From: Rhizobium bangladeshense
GTDB taxonomy: Bacteria > Pseudomonadota > Alphaproteobacteria > Rhizobiales > Rhizobiaceae
Assembly: GCF_017357245.1 (NCBI RefSeq)
Contig: NZ_CP071612.1
Location: 4,019,501 to 4,083,500 of the forward strand
Length of the DNA stretch: 64,000 nt
Reading direction: 5' to 3'
Shown here: positions 54,856 to 63,353 of the stretch, piece after piece
Position numbering within the stretch: the first letter of the stretch is position 1
How the letters are laid out: every line of letters begins with the position of its first letter
Made by a program: the position numbers and the translations under genes
The notes under the pieces: generated by a model
Database searches by the model: none
What the model saw: only the letters and a program-made list of their open reading frames with translations
Told to the model about the DNA's origin: nothing

Positions 54856-57735
54856 TCACTCCGCCGCTTCCAGCTTGCCGGCGATGCGGCGTGATTGCCG
54901 TGCCTGCTCGTCGTATTCGAGTTGCCACTCGCTCGGCCCGTTGGAGGGCGAGACCTGCACCGCCGTCACCTTGTATTCCGGGCAGTTGGTCGCCCAGTCG
55001 GAAAAGTCGGTGGTGATGACGTTGGCCTGCGTATTCGGGTGATGGAAGGTCGTATAGACGACGCCCGGCGCGACGCGCTCGGTGATCAGCGCCCGGAGCG
55101 TGGTGTCGCCGGAGCGGCTGGCGAGCTTCACTAAATCGCCATCGCGGATGCCGCGCTGTTCGGCATCGTGCGGATGGATCTCCAGCCGGTCTTCCGCGTG
55201 CCAGACGAGGTTCTCGGTCCGGCGTGTCTGCGCTCCGACATTATACTGGCTGAGAATGCGGCCGGTGGTGAGCAGCAGCGGGAAGCGCGGGCCGGTGCGC
55301 TCGTCGGTCGCCACATATTCAGTGCGGATGAACTTGCCCTTGCCGCGGACGAAACCGTTGACATGCATGATCGGCGAGCCGAGTGGGTTCTTCTCGTTGC
55401 AGGGCCACTGCACCGAGCCCATCTTCTCCAGGTAATCGTAGGAAACAAGCGCGAAACTCGGCGTTGTCGCGGCGATCTCGTCCATGATCTCCGACGGATG
55501 GGCGTAATTCCAGTCGAGCCCCATGGTCTGGGCAAGCTTCTGCGTCACCTCCCAGTCGCCATAGCCGTTGCGCGGCGTCATCACCTTGCGAACGCGGTTG
55601 ATGCGCCGCTCGGCATTGGTAAACGTGCCGTCCTTCTCGAGGAAGGTCGAGCCCGGCAGAAAGACATGGGCGTAGTTGGCGGTCTCGTTGAGGAACAGGT
55701 CCTGCACGACGACGCATTCCATTGCGGCAAGCCCGGCCGCGACGTGTTTCGTATCGGGATCGGATTGGAGGATATCCTCCCCCTGAATATAGATGCCCTT
55801 GAACGAACCGTCGACCGCTGCGTCCAGCATGTTCGGAATACGCAAGCCCGGCTCGTTGTTGAGCTTTACACCCCAGAGCTTCTCGAAAATATCGCGCGTC
55901 GCATCGTCGGAAATATGCCGGTAACCGGGCAACTCGTGCGGGAAAGAGCCCATGTCGCAGGAGCCCTGCACATTGTTCTGGCCGCGCAACGGGTTCACGC
56001 CGACACCGGGACGGCCGATATTGCCTGTTGCCATCGCCAGGTTGGCGATCGCGATGACGGTGGTCGAACCCTGGCTGTGTTCGGTGACACCGAGGCCGTA
56101 GTAGATCGCGCCGTTGCCGCCCGTGGCATAGAGCCTTGCTGCACCGCGCAGATCCGCGGCCGGCACACCGGTGAAAATCTCCGTCTCTTCCGGACTATGC
56201 TGCGGTTCGGCGACGAAAGCCGCCCAATCCTCGAACTCCGACCAGTCGCAGCGCTCGCGGATGAATGTCTCGTCATAGAGCCCTTCGCTGACGATTACAT
56301 GGGCCAGCGCCGTCATGACCGCGACATTGGTGCCCGGTTTCAGCGGCAGGTGGTAGGAAGCCTCGACATGTGGCGACCGGACGATATCTGTACGGCGGGG
56401 ATCAATGACGATGAGCTTCGCCCCCTGGCGCAGCCGCTTCTTCAGTCGCGAGGCAAACACCGGATGGCCATCGGTCGGGTTTGCGCCGATGATTACGACA
56501 ACATCCGAATGTTCGACGCTGTCGAAATCCTGTGTGCCGGCCGAGGTCCCGAATGTCTGGCCGAGACCGTAACCGGTCGGCGAATGGCAGACGCGGGCGC
56601 ATGTATCGACATTGTTGTTGCCGAAACCGGCGCGGACCAGCTTCTGCACCAGATAGGTTTCCTCATTGGTGCAGCGTGAGGAGGTGATGCCGCCGATCGA
56701 GTCGCGGCCATATTGATACTGGATGCGGCGGAACTCCGACGCCACATGCGCGAAGGCCTCGTCCCAGCTTACCTCCCGCCAGGGATCGCTGACCTTTTCA
56801 CGGATCATCGGGTTGAGAACACGGTCCTTATGCGTGGAATAGCCGTAGGCGAAGCGGCCTTTGACGCAGGAATGCCCGCGATTGGCCTGTCCGTCCTTCC
56901 ACGGCACCATGCGCACCAGTTCCTCGCCGCGCATCTCCGCCTTGAAGGAGCAGCCGACGCCGCAATAGGCGCAGGTGGTGACGGCCGAGTGCTCTGGCTG
57001 GCCGATCTCGATCACAGATTTCTCCGTGAGCGTCGCCGTCGGACAGGCCTGAACGCAGGCGCCGCAGGAGACGCATTCGGAATCCATGAAACTCTCATGC
57101 ATGCCGGGTGAGACGCGGGAGCCGAAACCCCGCCCTTCGATTGTCAGCGCGAAGGTGCCCTGCACTTCCTCGCAGGCGCGCACGCAAAGCGAACAGACGA
57201 TGCATTTGGAGGGATCGTAAGTGAAATAGGGGTTGGACGCGTCCTTCGGCATCCATTTCAGATTGATATCGCCGTTGTTGCGCGCTTTGACGTGGTTGTC
57301 ACCCTCATAGCCGTAGCGTACGTCGCGCAACCCGACGGCACCCGCCATGTCCTGCAATTGGCAGTCGCCATTGGCGGCGCAGGTGAGACAGTCGAGCGGA
57401 TGGTCGGAGATATAGAGTTCCATTACACCGCGGCGAATGTCCTTCAATCGCCCCGTCTGCGTGTGCACCACCATGTTTGCCGCCACCGGCGTCGTGCAGG
57501 AGGCTGGAGTGCCGGCGCGGCCCTCGATCTCGACGAGGCAGAGCCGGCAGGAGCCGAAGGCATCGACCATGTCGGTGGCGCAGAGCTTCGGCACCTCGAT
57601 GCCGGCTTCCATCGATGCGCGCATGATCGAGGTGCCCTCCGGCACGCTGATCTGCTGCCCATCAATGGTGAGCGTTACCATGGTTTCGGATTTCGAAGCG
57701 GGAGTGCCGTAGTCGATTTCATGGATGAGAGACAT
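54856..57735 (-). CDS. fdsA: NAD-dependent formate dehydrogenase alpha subunit
   Basis: A 959-residue Mo/W catalytic subunit. [2Fe-2S] Cys 52, 63, 66, 80; His112-Cys116/119/125 cluster; [4Fe-4S] at 178-188 (CIVCSLCVRAC) and 221-231 (CVSCGACVQAC); molybdopterin-domain [4Fe-4S] at 255-290. The catalytic cysteine is C383 followed by H384 in RVCHSPTGYG. It oxidises formate to CO2 and passes electrons to the FMN subunit. Confidence 0.97.
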   Translation of the reverse strand: MSLIHEIDYGTPASKSETMVTLTIDGQQISVPEGTSIMRASMEAGIEVPKLCATDMVDAFGSCRLCLVEIEGRAGTPASCTTPVAANMVVHTQTGRLKDIRRGVMELYISDHPLDCLTCAANGDCQLQDMAGAVGLRDVRYGYEGDNHVKARNNGDINLKWMPKDASNPYFTYDPSKCIVCSLCVRACEEVQGTFALTIEGRGFGSRVSPGMHESFMDSECVSCGACVQACPTATLTEKSVIEIGQPEHSAVTTCAYCGVGCSFKAEMRGEELVRMVPWKDGQANRGHSCVKGRFAYGYSTHKDRVLNPMIREKVSDPWREVSWDEAFAHVASEFRRIQYQYGRDSIGGITSSRCTNEETYLVQKLVRAGFGNNNVDTCARVCHSPTGYGLGQTFGTSAGTQDFDSVEHSDVVVIIGANPTDGHPVFASRLKKRLRQGAKLIVIDPRRTDIVRSPHVEASYHLPLKPGTNVAVMTALAHVIVSEGLYDETFIRERCDWSEFEDWAAFVAEPQHSPEETEIFTGVPAADLRGAARLYATGGNGAIYYGLGVTEHSQGSTTVIAIANLAMATGNIGRPGVGVNPLRGQNNVQGSCDMGSFPHELPGYRHISDDATRDIFEKLWGVKLNNEPGLRIPNMLDAAVDGSFKGIYIQGEDILQSDPDTKHVAAGLAAMECVVVQDLFLNETANYAHVFLPGSTFLEKDGTFTNAERRINRVRKVMTPRNGYGDWEVTQKLAQTMGLDWNYAHPSEIMDEIAATTPSFALVSYDYLEKMGSVQWPCNEKNPLGSPIMHVNGFVRGKGKFIRTEYVATDERTGPRFPLLLTTGRILSQYNVGAQTRRTENLVWHAEDRLEIHPHDAEQRGIRDGDLVKLASRSGDTTLRALITERVAPGVVYTTFHHPNTQANVITTDFSDWATNCPEYKVTAVQVSPSNGPSEWQLEYDEQARQSRRIAGKLEAAE

Positions 57736-57801
57736 GGTCGGCCTCCTGTACGGAAACGGAATTGAGCAAGTCAGGGCGTGCAGATGTAACTTGGAAGGTC
57801 A

Positions 57802-59358
57802 TCACTCGGCCGCCTCCACTATCGGCGCCGGCGAAAAATCCTCCGGGAAATGCGTCATGGCGCTCATGACGGGATAGGGTGTGAAGCCGCCGAGCGCGCA
57901 GAGCGAGCCGAATTTCATCGTGTTGCAAAGGTCGGCAAGCAACACCCGGTTCTTCTCCGGCTCGATACCGTGCGCAATCTTGTCTACCGTCTCCACGCCG
58001 CGTGTCGAGCCGATGCGGCAGGGCGTGCACTTGCCGCAGCTTTCGACCGCGCAGAATTCCATGGCGAAACGCGCCTGTTTCAGCATATCAGCCGTATCGT
58101 CGAAGACGACGATGCCGGCGTGGCCGATAAGTCCGTCCTTGGCGGCGAAGGCTTCGTAATCGAACGGCGTGTCGAACAGCGCCCGCGGGAAATAGGCTCC
58201 GAGCGGCCCGCCGACCTGAACCGCCTTGACCGGTCGGCCGGTCCTCGTACCGCCGCCTATCCTGTCGACGATATCGCCGAGCGAAAGACCGAAGGCGGTT
58301 TCATAGAGTCCGGCGTATCGGACATTGCCGGCGATTTGAAGCGGAATGGTGCCGCGCGAGCGCCCCATGCCGAAATCGCGGTAGAAGGCAGCACCCTTCT
58401 CCATGATCACAGGCACGGAGGCGAGCGAAATCACATTGTTGATGACGGTCGGACAGTCAAACAGCCCCTTATGCGCCGGCAGCGGCGGCTTGGCGCGCAC
58501 GACACCGCGCTTGCCTTCGAGACTGTTCAGCAAAGCGGTCTCTTCACCGCAGACATAGGCGCCGGCCCCGGTACGCACCTCAATATCGAAGCCGCGGCCC
58601 GAGCCAAGCACAGACGGGCCGAGAATCCCGGCCTGCCGGGCAATGCCGATGGCCTCGCTCATCACCGCGATCGCGTGCGGATATTCCGAACGCGTATAGA
58701 TGAAGCCCTTCGTGGCTCCGGTGGCAAGGCCTGAAATCGCCATGCCTTCGATCAGCACGAAGGGATCGCCCTCCATGATCATGCGATCGGCAAAGGTGCC
58801 GCTATCGCCCTCATCGGCGTTGCAAACAATATATTTGCGCTCGCCGGCGGCATCGAGAACGGTTTTCCACTTGATGCCTGTAGGAAAGCCCGCACCGCCG
58901 CGTCCGCGCAGGCCGGAATCTGTGACTTCCTTGACAATATCGACCGATCTCATCGAAACGGCGCGGCGGAGGCCGGCAAGGCCGCCATGCGCCTCGTAAT
59001 CGCCGAGCGAAAGGGGATCGATGATGCCACAACGGGCGAAGGTCAGGCGGGTCTGTTCCTTGAGGAACGGGAGGTCTTCAACCTCCCCGAGACAGAGCGG
59101 ATGATCGCCCCCGTTCAGCATTTCCGCATCAAGCAGGGCAGGCACATCTCTTGCCTTCACCGGCCCGTAGCCGATGCGCTTGCCGGCGACTTCAACTTCG
59201 ACAAGTGGTTCCAGCCAGAACATTCCGCGCGAGCCGTTGCGCACGATCTCTGCATCGAGGCCGCGGGCGGCGATCTCCTGGGCAATCGCCTTTGCCACCT
59301 TTTCGGCTCCGAGCGCCAGCGCAGCGGCATCGCGCGGAACATAAATCTTGACTGTCAT
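57802..59358 (-). CDS. fdsB: Formate dehydrogenase beta subunit (NuoF-like)
   Basis: A 518-residue subunit: N-terminal thioredoxin-like part, then SGLRGRGGAGFPTGIKW (NADH/FMN site), YICGEETALLNSLEGKRG, and [4Fe-4S] ligands in ESCGKCTPCRIGS. It reduces NAD. The stop overlaps no gene; 66 bases separate it from fdsA. The start overlaps the end of fdsG by four bases. Confidence 0.96.
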   Translation of the reverse strand: MTVKIYVPRDAAALALGAEKVAKAIAQEIAARGLDAEIVRNGSRGMFWLEPLVEVEVAGKRIGYGPVKARDVPALLDAEMLNGGDHPLCLGEVEDLPFLKEQTRLTFARCGIIDPLSLGDYEAHGGLAGLRRAVSMRSVDIVKEVTDSGLRGRGGAGFPTGIKWKTVLDAAGERKYIVCNADEGDSGTFADRMIMEGDPFVLIEGMAISGLATGATKGFIYTRSEYPHAIAVMSEAIGIARQAGILGPSVLGSGRGFDIEVRTGAGAYVCGEETALLNSLEGKRGVVRAKPPLPAHKGLFDCPTVINNVISLASVPVIMEKGAAFYRDFGMGRSRGTIPLQIAGNVRYAGLYETAFGLSLGDIVDRIGGGTRTGRPVKAVQVGGPLGAYFPRALFDTPFDYEAFAAKDGLIGHAGIVVFDDTADMLKQARFAMEFCAVESCGKCTPCRIGSTRGVETVDKIAHGIEPEKNRVLLADLCNTMKFGSLCALGGFTPYPVMSAMTHFPEDFSPAPIVEAAE

Positions 59359-59834
59359 CGACGTGCCTCCGCAACGAGCTCCGCCGCCATCTGACCGTCT
59401 ACCCGGCCATAAACCTCGCCGTCGAGCATCGCCGACGGGGCGCAGGCGCAGAGGCCGAGACAGTAGACCGGCTCCAGCGTTACGGCGCCGTCGGGGGTCG
59501 TCTGATGAAAATCGATCCCGAGCAACGTCTTGACGCGTTCAGCCAGCGCGTCGCCGCCCATCGACTGACAAGCCTCGGCGCGACACAGCTTCAGCACATG
59601 CCGGCCGGCGGGATGGTCGCGATAGTCGTGATAGAATGTCATCACCCCGTGCACTTCGGCGCGTGAGAGGTTCAGCTCCTCCGCGATCACAGGCACAGCT
59701 TCCTGCGGCACATAACCGAATTCTCGCTGAACCTCGTGCAGAATGGGAAGCAGCGGCCCCTCAAGGAAGCGAAGGTCCGCGACGATGGTACGCGTACGCG
59801 CTGCGATATCGCCTCCGGCGATATGAATGGTCAT
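59355..59834 (-). CDS. fdsG: Formate dehydrogenase gamma subunit (NuoE-like)
   Basis: A 159-residue [2Fe-2S] subunit with C84, C89 (CRAEAC) and C125, C129 (CLGLC). LLPILHEVQREFGYVPQEAVPVIAEELNLSRAEVHGVMTFYHDY is NuoE-like. First structural gene; ATG 59834, about 135 bases after the LysR gene. Confidence 0.95.
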   Translation of the reverse strand: MTIHIAGGDIAARTRTIVADLRFLEGPLLPILHEVQREFGYVPQEAVPVIAEELNLSRAEVHGVMTFYHDYRDHPAGRHVLKLCRAEACQSMGGDALAERVKTLLGIDFHQTTPDGAVTLEPVYCLGLCACAPSAMLDGEVYGRVDGQMAAELVAEARR

Positions 59835-59954
59835 CAGGCAGCCCTCCCAGTGGCTTGCTCTTTCGGGATGGCCGACCTCCCCCAGCCGAGTGCCATCACC
59901 GAGACAGCATCTCAGGGAAGCCAATGACGATCAATAAAGCTGTCTTGTGGATTA

Positions 59955-59969
59955 ATAGGTTTTTCCTAT
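59955..59969. promoter_or_regulatory. Candidate LysR operator of the fds operon
   Basis: ATAGG-TTTTT-CCTAT is a perfect dyad with A-tract centre, overlapping the lysR stop codon and about 120 bases before fdsG. It has the size and symmetry of LysR-family sites. Confidence 0.5.
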
Positions 59970-60862
59970 CAGAGTTCCTCATCCTGCACGAGCACTCTCG
60001 CTTCGTGCAACAAGGCCGATACGAGCGGGGTGAAGGGCTCGCGATAGGGTGCGACGAGGCCGACCAGATGGTGGGCCTCCGGCTCGACAATTGGAATCAT
60101 CCGGATTTCAACCGGAAAACCAAAGGATTTGGCGACATTCCGCGGCATGATGCTCGCCCAGCGTCCGGTCCTGACATGTGAGAACAGCACGATCATCGAA
60201 TTGGATTCGAGAGTCGGATGGACAGTGGCGCCTGCTTCCGTCAGGTGCCGATTGATGATGCGCCGGTTTTGCATATCGGCAGTCAATAGACAAAGCCGAA
60301 GATCGCCGACCTCCCGCCAGGTCACTTTGTCGCGATCGGACAGCGGGCTCCCTGCGGCCGTGATGAGGTTATAACGCTCGGCATAAAGGGGCACGGTCGT
60401 CACGCGGCCAAGCGGTTCGTTTTCGAGATAGGTGATGCCGGCGTCGATTTCGAGATTTTCGAGCATGCTGAGCACCTGCAGCGAGTTTCGCGAGACGATC
60501 GAGAAGGTCACTCCCGGATGTCGTTCCTGAAAGGGCGTGGTGATGCGCGAAAGCATGGCGAGCGCGGTCGGAATGGCGGCGAGGCGAATGTGGCCGGAAA
60601 GACCGCGACGCGCTGCGCGCATCTCCTCGCGCATGGTGCGGGCATCGCCGACGATGCGCCGCGCCCATTCAAGCACGCGCTGCCCCTCCGGCGTCAGCCC
60701 TTGAAATCGTGAGCCGCGCTGCACCAGCATTACACCAAGCTGATCTTCAAGCTGCCTGATGGCGGCCGAGAGCGTCGGTTGGGATATCCCGCATTCCTCC
60801 GCGGCTCGGCCGAAGTGCTTTTCGTTGGCAAGGGCGATGAAAAATTCCAGCTTGTCGATCAT
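59969..60862 (-). CDS. LysR-family regulator of formate dehydrogenase
   Basis: A 297-residue regulator: winged helix LEFFIALANEKHFGRAAEECGISQPTLSAAIRQLEDQLGVMLVQRGSRF, then a substrate-binding domain. It lies just upstream of fdsG on the same strand, as FdsR does in other bacteria, so activation of fds by formate is likely. Confidence 0.9.
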   Translation of the reverse strand: MIDKLEFFIALANEKHFGRAAEECGISQPTLSAAIRQLEDQLGVMLVQRGSRFQGLTPEGQRVLEWARRIVGDARTMREEMRAARRGLSGHIRLAAIPTALAMLSRITTPFQERHPGVTFSIVSRNSLQVLSMLENLEIDAGITYLENEPLGRVTTVPLYAERYNLITAAGSPLSDRDKVTWREVGDLRLCLLTADMQNRRIINRHLTEAGATVHPTLESNSMIVLFSHVRTGRWASIMPRNVAKSFGFPVEIRMIPIVEPEAHHLVGLVAPYREPFTPLVSALLHEARVLVQDEEL

Positions 60863-60940
60863 CCGGTCTCCCGATCCGGCGTGGAACCATCCGGATCAGC
60901 CTATCTTCGACGCAGCAACCGTGCTCCGCAAGAGCGCGTA

Positions 60941-61282
60941 CTAATTGTTTTCAGCAGCCGGAAAAAGATCGAACAGTGATTCTAGGAAGACAGCCACGCT
61001 GGCATTGCCGATACTGTAATAGACCAGCCTGCCCTGACGGCGCGTATTGACGAGGCCTTCGAGCCTCAAACGCGCGAGCTGCTGCGAGACCATCGCCTGC
61101 TGAATGCCGAGAATGTTTTCGATTTCTCCGACCGTCCGCTCCTCGGTGGCGAGTATGCAGAGGATCAGAAGCCGGGTCTGGTGTGCCAGCGCCTTCAGCA
61201 GATCGCTCGCCTCACGGGCGCTTCCAGCGAGTTTGTGCAGTTCCTGACCGGACATTCCCGGCACGGGTTTGGGCAATGGCAT
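60941..61282 (-). CDS. ArsR-family regulator
   Basis: A 113-residue winged-helix protein: LLKALAHQTRLLILCILATEERTVGEIENILGIQQAMVSQQLARLRLEGLVNTRRQGRLVYYSIG. BigR-like members sense sulfide with two Cys; here the second (near the C-terminus, DLFPAAENN) is absent, so the signal is something else. Confidence 0.85.
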   Translation of the reverse strand: MPLPKPVPGMSGQELHKLAGSAREASDLLKALAHQTRLLILCILATEERTVGEIENILGIQQAMVSQQLARLRLEGLVNTRRQGRLVYYSIGNASVAVFLESLFDLFPAAENN

Positions 61283-61329
61283 TCGACATCTCGGAAGGGA
61301 AGCGAAAAGGCGGATCAGCACAATAGCAT

Positions 61330-61345
61330 ATTCGCACACGCGAAT
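61330..61345. promoter_or_regulatory. Dyad upstream of the arsR-type gene
   Basis: ATTCGC-ACAC-GCGAAT, flanked by AT and TT, is a 16-bp ArsR/SmtB-like palindrome about 48 bases before the start. Probably autoregulatory. Confidence 0.45.
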
Positions 61346-61385
61346 TTGCCAAAAGTGATGAAATGTCAAAAAAGGTCTAACTAAA

Positions 61386-62156
61386 TCAGCAGATAAGCTG
61401 GCCGCCGTTGATCTCGAGGACCTGGCCGGTAATGTACCCGGAGAGGGAGGGTGCCGCCAGGAACAGATAGGCCGGAGCGCAATCCTCCGCTGTGCCCAGC
61501 CGCTGCAAGGGAATGGACTTTCTCGTCTGCTCCAGCTTCTCGCGGGAGGAATAGCGCTCATGGAAATCCGTCTCGATCGTTCCGGGCGAGACGCAATTGA
61601 CGCGGATGCCATCCGGCGCAAGTTCGCGGGCAAGCGCCTTGGAATAGGTTGAAACGAAGGCTTTCGAGGCAGAATAAATCGAAGAACCGGGACTGCCGCC
61701 GGTGAGCGCGGAAATTGAAACGGTGTTGACGATGGCAGCGCCTTGCGCGGCTTTCAATGCCGGCAGCAACGCACGCGTCAGCGCCACCACCGACGTCTGG
61801 TTCAAGCGGACGATCGTTTCATAATCTGCGTCAGTCAGTGTCGCAGCCGGAAAACGGCCGAGCATGGTGCCGGCGTTGTTGACCAGCACATGCACCTTGT
61901 CGAAAAAGGCGAGCGCATTTTCAGCAAATTGCGCAGCACCGCCGACGGCGGTGAAATCGGCGTGCAACAGCAGCGCCCGCCTTTCCGATTCAGCCGTCAG
62001 CAGAAAATCCGGCAGGTCCCGTTCGGGTTTGCGACCGGTATGGACGATCACTTTCGCGCCGCAGTCCAGAAACTGCCGCGCCACTTCGAGGCCGATGCCC
62101 CGCCCGGCGCCGGTCACGACGACATTGCGATTTTCGAATAGTCTCGGATGGAACAC
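61386..62156 (-). CDS. Short-chain dehydrogenase/reductase (SDR)
   Basis: A roughly 256-residue SDR: NAD(P) motif VVTGAGRGIG, NNAG motif, catalytic Ser in SISALTGG and YSASK (Tyr, Lys), and PGTIETDF. GTG at 62156 is preceded by AGGAGGAC at ideal distance and places the Rossmann motif at the normal place; a longer frame reaches 62210. Substrate unknown. soxR lies 125 bases upstream on the same strand. Confidence 0.85.
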   Translation of the reverse strand: MFHPRLFENRNVVVTGAGRGIGLEVARQFLDCGAKVIVHTGRKPERDLPDFLLTAESERRALLLHADFTAVGGAAQFAENALAFFDKVHVLVNNAGTMLGRFPAATLTDADYETIVRLNQTSVVALTRALLPALKAAQGAAIVNTVSISALTGGSPGSSIYSASKAFVSTYSKALARELAPDGIRVNCVSPGTIETDFHERYSSREKLEQTRKSIPLQRLGTAEDCAPAYLFLAAPSLSGYITGQVLEINGGQLIC

Positions 62157-62280
62157 GAAGCCGTCCTCCTCGCGGACAATGCCGCCTGTTGCGCCATTCG
62201 CCCTTAACATATGAGCGCGCCCGCCGAAAGAAAGGCAGGCATCATCTTTCCGCGAGAGGCTAGGGCTCTCCCCTGAAAGC

Positions 62281-62751
62281 TCATACTTCGTTTTCGGCCT
62301 CCAGCAGCCGCGCGCCCGGCCCTTCCTCGCCGAGTCGATCGAAGGGATTGCGCAAAGGGCAGCTTTCGATCGACAGGCAGCCGCAGCCGATGCAGCCGGT
62401 CAGGCGGTCTCGCAGCAGGCTGAACTGCCTGATTCGCGCATCGAGTTCATTCTTCCAGCGCGCCGACAGCGTCTGCCAGTCGGCGACTGTCGGCGTGCGT
62501 CCCTGCGGCAGGGAGGCAAATGCCGTCTGGATTTCCGAAAGCGGAATGCCGACACGTTGCGCCACCTTGATGATGCCGAGCCGGCGAAGCACATCGCGTC
62601 CGTAGCGCCGCTGGTTGCCGCGCGTGCGGATACTCGAGATCAGCCCCTTGGCCTCATAGAAATGCAGCGCCGATACGGCAAGACCACTGCGTTGCGCCAC
62701 TTCTCCGACCGTCAGAAGCCTTCCGAGCGGCGTTGCAGAAACCGTATTCAT
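62281..62751 (-). CDS. soxR: Redox-sensing activator SoxR
   Basis: A 156-residue MerR-family protein: helix-turn-helix [26 protein letters not shown] and [2Fe-2S] ligands C120, C123, C125, C131 in [12 protein letters not shown], matching E. coli SoxR (119-130). It is oxidised by redox-cycling compounds and then twists its promoter. ATG 62751 chosen; ATG 62769 would overlap the SoxR site. Confidence 0.95.
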   Translation of the reverse strand: MNTVSATPLGRLLTVGEVAQRSGLAVSALHFYEAKGLISSIRTRGNQRRYGRDVLRRLGIIKVAQRVGIPLSEIQTAFASLPQGRTPTVADWQTLSARWKNELDARIRQFSLLRDRLTGCIGCGCLSIESCPLRNPFDRLGEEGPGARLLEAENEV

Positions 62752-62756
62752 TCCTA

Positions 62757-62787
62757 TTGACCTCAACATTGGTTGAGGTTTTATAAC
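62757..62787 (+). promoter_or_regulatory. SoxR-type promoter with 19-bp spacer
   Basis: TTGACC (-35, 62757-62762) and TATAAC (-10, 62782-62787) with a 19-base spacer that carries the palindrome CCTCAA-CATTGG-TTGAGG (62761-62778), the SoxR box. The over-long spacer is the signature of MerR-type activated promoters. It points right, away from soxR. Confidence 0.75.
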
Positions 62788-62793
62788 CCCTCC

Positions 62794-62998
62794 TCCCTCG
62801 GCCGTGAAGCCGCGGCGCAGGCAAGAGCGACGGTGAGACCGTCGATCGATACAGGTGAAATGACGACATCGACGCTTGCCGCCATACCGATCACCCCTGC
62901 CGAATAGCCGCCTGAGAGGTGAGCGCTCGGGTTCCGTTCCCGGCAGGTACGGAACCTCGGAAAACACCCGGACAGGACCTCCGTCCGGGTGTTTTTTA
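62794..62998 (+). ncRNA. Putative SoxR-controlled small RNA (or micro-ORF transcript)
   Basis: About 205 bases from the predicted start to the terminator. Stems: CGACGGT-GAG-ACCGTCG (62828-62844), GGCAAG/CTTGCC (62820-62825 / 62875-62880), GGTTCCGT / ACGGAACC around 62929-62957 and the terminator. A 15-codon frame (62860-62907, [15 protein letters not shown]) with an AGGTGA site lies inside. Family unknown; not TPP, glycine or other riboswitch that I can identify. Confidence 0.45.
62961..62998 (+). terminator. Intrinsic terminator
   Basis: A 13-bp stem AAAACACCCGGAC / GTCCGGGTGTTTT with a nine-base loop and TTTTTT on the + strand. It separates the SoxR-driven transcript from the TPP element. 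Confidence 0.9.
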
Positions 62999-63082
62999 TC
63001 TGCGGTCCCATCCGGCCAGACGGACTGCTTTGCAATTTTGCGGTTGCGGCAGGAAGACCCGAATGATAGTTTTCGCTGCAAT

Positions 63083-63172
63083 AACAGGGGAGCTCCGTGT
63101 CGCCGGGGCTGAGATGCGAGGTGCAAGTCTCCGGACCCTTCTAAGCTGATCTGGGTAATGCCAGCGGAGCGA
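63083..63172 (+). promoter_or_regulatory. TPP riboswitch (THI element)
   Basis: CTGAGA (63109-63114), a GACCCTT loop, and CTGATCTGGGTAATGCCAGC (63146-63165) are the conserved TPP-binding segments; GCTCC (63092-63096) pairs with GGAGC (63166-63170). The ribosome site of the next gene (GCGAGG) touches this closing stem, suggesting translational control of the thi operon. Confidence 0.93.
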
Positions 63173-63179
63173 GGTCCAA

Positions 63180-63353
63180 ATGTTTTCCGGCGCGCAAGTG
63201 TCACTTTACCCCACGTCCGGCAGTTCCGCCTGCATCATTATCGCTACCGTCATGGCAATCGCCCTCAAGCGGGTGCGGCCGCGCATCGAGACCGATGCCG
63301 TCGACAAGTTGCCACGAACGGCCCGACGAAAGCCTGAAATCGAACGCCGATGA
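63180..63353 (+). pseudogene. Truncated YkoF-like thiamine/HMP-binding protein
   Basis: [16 protein letters not shown] is the N-terminus of the YkoF family found between TPP riboswitches and thiXYZ in rhizobia, and RPRIETDAVDKL still resembles it. But the frame stops after 57 residues, against about 200, with an unrelated basic end (ARRKPEIERR). Internal deletion is likely. The stop overlaps the next start (ATGA). Confidence 0.6.

Noticed and set aside
62781..62886. 34-codon minus-strand frame [12 protein letters not shown] before soxR
   Set aside because: Weak ribosome site, lies downstream of a terminator and overlaps the + strand SoxR-driven unit; kept only as an alternative reading.
62881..62960. 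Glycine riboswitch on the minus strand (CTCTCAGG-like string)
   Set aside because: Only one short match; the glycine aptamer core and a glycine-related gene are missing.
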